Assembly (NCBI GenBank): GCA_029268615.1
Contig: JAQWNM010000005.1
Span: 62,001-126,000 of the forward strand
Length of the DNA: 64,000 nucleotides
Direction of reading: 5' to 3'
From: SAR86 cluster bacterium
Lineage (GTDB): Bacteria; Pseudomonadota; Gammaproteobacteria; Magnimaribacterales; Magnimaribacteraceae
In this document: in pieces, positions 62,624 to 64,000 of the stretch
Layout of the letters: each line of letters opens with the position of its first letter
Numbering within the stretch: the stretch's first letter is position 1
Notes under the pieces: generated by a model
The model's input: the letters and a program-made list of their open reading frames with translations, nothing else
The model's database searches: none
Told to the model about the DNA's origin: nothing
Position numbers and translations under genes: made by a program

Positions 62624-63604
62624 TTATCGAAATAAATTTTGTAAAGTTTGTATTTCTATTGAGGTAAGTTTCTTATCTTTCTCAGCATCAAGACACTCAT
62701 ATAACTCTTTTCTATTTTTTACTCCCAGGATCACTGAAGAAAGACCTTCAATACTCAATGCATATCTGTGTGCTAATTTAGCTGGAGTTTCATTCCATTC
62801 TTTAGAAATATCTCTAAAGGGTTGAGCTTTTAGATAATCATCAAAATCTAATTGATCATATCCTGATTCATGAGGATCTCTATCCATTGATGTGGTTAGT
62901 GCACCTGCCTGGACTGCTCTAATTGCCAAAGTAGGTATTTCATTCTTGCAGGCTTCTTTAAATATACGACTAGGGTTGTATGCTTCATCTGCATAACCTA
63001 TGGCGCCGGCCGAATTAAGTGGATTTATCACACACTGTATAGCCTCTGGAGGCACTTCAAAGTTTATAGCCTGAATTAGTGCCTTATTTTGTCCAATTCC
63101 TCCAATTCCCCAACTTCCAACCTTCCCCTCTTTCTTAAGTTTTTCAAGTGCAGGTATTACAGCATTATAATAAGAGCTTAGAGTAGTGGAGTTATGATCT
63201 CGAAATTCATTATTAGCAAAAAGTACGAAATCGTCTTCTATTAACTGTGAGTGAAGCAAAAATAAATCTACTCTTTGCATGTTCATCTCATCAAGACTTC
63301 GTGTTAATGATTTATTAAAATAATCATAAACTTGATTATCTGGAAGTCTCCCTAATCTGCATTTTGTTGTAAAAAAAACATTGTCTATAGATCTTCCTTT
63401 GAAGACTTCTCCAATTACCCTCTCAGCTTCCCCTTTTCCGTACATTGGCGCAACATCAAAATGAGTTATTCCATTTTCAATTGCAGAGTTCACTGTCTCT
63501 ATAGCTTCTTTTCTAGTAGTTTCACCCCAAATCTGGCCGAGTCCACCTCCGCCTAGCGAAAGAGAACTTATCTCTCCGAATGGTTTAAATTTTCTTTTTT
63601 CCAT
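62624..63604 (-). CDS. Aldo/keto reductase
   Basis: This 326-residue AKR has the catalytic tetrad D50, Y55 (FDVAPMYGKGE), K81 (TTKCRLG) and H118 (FLLHSQ). The sequence resembles D-threo-aldose 1-dehydrogenase-like and other bacterial AKR members. It probably interconverts aldehydes/ketones and alcohols with NADPH. It overlaps nothing but lies directly before the MBL-fold gene; the next gene upstream is 17 bases away. The two zero-gap neighbours suggest co-translation. Confidence 0.9.
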   Translation of the reverse strand: MEKRKFKPFGEISSLSLGGGGLGQIWGETTRKEAIETVNSAIENGITHFDVAPMYGKGEAERVIGEVFKGRSIDNVFFTTKCRLGRLPDNQVYDYFNKSLTRSLDEMNMQRVDLFLLHSQLIEDDFVLFANNEFRDHNSTTLSSYYNAVIPALEKLKKEGKVGSWGIGGIGQNKALIQAINFEVPPEAIQCVINPLNSAGAIGYADEAYNPSRIFKEACKNEIPTLAIRAVQAGALTTSMDRDPHESGYDQLDFDDYLKAQPFRDISKEWNETPAKLAHRYALSIEGLSSVILGVKNRKELYECLDAEKDKKLTSIEIQTLQNLFR

Positions 63605-63621
63605 TTATGTATCAAACACAA

Positions 63622-64000
63622 CTATGGAAGTAAACCCATAGATTCTAATTGCTTAGCAGACTCTATAGCTGAATCCTCAGCAGATATATATTTCCAGTTA
63701 AATATATCTTGAGCTTTTTTACTATTATAATGAATTTGTCTTCCTAATGATGGAACCATACCACCAAGCTGCTTAATAAAAATAGACATAATTTTAACTA
63801 GAAAATTAGGAAGTTCCTTAGTAGGAGATTTTTTAAACCCTGCCTCCTTTAGTACTTTTCCTACCTCTACAAAGAACATTTCTTTTTCACAAATAATAAT
63901 TCTTTGCCCATTTGTTTGATCTGATGTCATGGAAAAAATATGAGCTTTAGCTACATCTCTAACATCCACGAATCCTAAATGAATTTTAGGACAAGCCGGC
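63622..64000 (-). CDS. NAD-dependent epimerase/dehydratase family protein (5' end cut by window)
   Basis: The reading frame continues past the window edge; translation upstream of the visible GTG gives PACPKIHLGFVDVRDVAKAHI, so the true start lies outside. FVDVRDVAKAHIFSM is the substrate/cofactor edge of the extended SDR fold (as in dihydroflavonol-4-reductase-like proteins), and the C-terminus is a short helical tail. About 126 residues are visible. The function is unknown. Confidence 0.8.
   Translation of the reverse strand, partial: PACPKIHLGFVDVRDVAKAHIFSMTSDQTNGQRIIICEKEMFFVEVGKVLKEAGFKKSPTKELPNFLVKIMSIFIKQLGGMVPSLGRQIHYNSKKAQDIFNWKYISAEDSAIESAKQLESMGLLP

Noticed and set aside
1-64000. 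tRNA/rRNA genes, insertion sequences, phage or toxin-antitoxin modules
   Set aside because: No cloverleaf-like segments, transposase motifs, integrase motifs or paired small toxin genes were seen; gaps are too short for most of them.

Overview
The window looks like a chromosome segment from a low-GC, streamlined marine gammaproteobacterium, most like the SAR86 type. This is inferred from base composition judged by eye, the very short intergenic gaps, the gammaproteobacterial gene order leuC-leuD-leuB-asd-fimV-truA-trpF and lexA next to topA, and the mix of fatty-acid, glutathione-transferase, SDR and photolyase genes. I could not run a database search or compute GC. I see no rRNA, tRNA, insertion sequence, phage, CRISPR array or replication origin. 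No gene-free stretch exceeds 300 bases; the longest are 34640-34898 and 32022-32272, and both are described below.

Layout. 1-6588 (minus) is an amino-acid superoperon, aroC-leuC-leuD-leuB-asd-fimV remnant-truA-trpF, with trpF cut by the window edge. 6703-9455 (plus) is a HAD hydrolase coupled to a lipoprotein penicillin-acylase-family enzyme, facing a beta-lactamase-fold esterase. 10643-14738 (minus) is a methylcitrate-cycle operon (prpB, prpC, prpD) plus a DsbA-fold isomerase. 14761-21301 holds thrH, a 5'-nucleotidase, lexA with a clear SOS box, topA, a PlsC-type acyltransferase and mazG. 21291-24803 holds a paired acyl-CoA dehydrogenase and a zinc alcohol dehydrogenase. 24800-27229 holds a sirtuin, a YhhQ-type transporter and NAD kinase.

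27301-34639 is the most unusual region. A polysaccharide-export cassette (SLBB/Wza-like protein, YjbH/GfcD-like barrel, YjbF/GfcB-like lipoprotein) runs into a bidirectional terminator. Facing it on the other strand is a 788-residue secreted protein made of repeats. Its first ~85 residues resemble the small YjbE/GfcA proteins of the same export systems, followed by 20 consecutive prolines, six 8-residue repeats and about eight copies of a Y-x-I-P / DPNTGG-APGYLGDYVT module. My best guess for an undescribed system is an exopolysaccharide exporter paired with a greatly enlarged, repeat-bearing GfcA/YjbE-type partner.

34899-42321 (mostly plus) holds pyrD, an LLM oxidoreductase (minus), a YfcG-like GST coupled to a prolyl-hydroxylase-like 2OG oxygenase and a quinone oxidoreductase, the tail-specific protease prc and xthA. 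42318-64000 is a 22-kb block with every gene on the minus strand. It has a surface-sugar cluster (rmlA, rmlB, sugar C-methyltransferase, two glycosyltransferases, a methyltransferase, a NeuC-type epimerase), then accessory metabolism: MDR, cupins, SDRs, SnoaL-like, WbuC-like, RmlD-like, iron alcohol dehydrogenase, GST, a small heme-type membrane protein, sterol desaturase family, photolyase, NAPE-PLD-like hydrolase, aldo/keto reductase and a truncated epimerase.

A window-wide trait is compaction. Five of the six convergent gene pairs end within two bases of each other or overlap, three of them sharing a 4-base TTAA/CTAA stop. Only the export cassette/giant repeat protein junction has an obvious intrinsic terminator.
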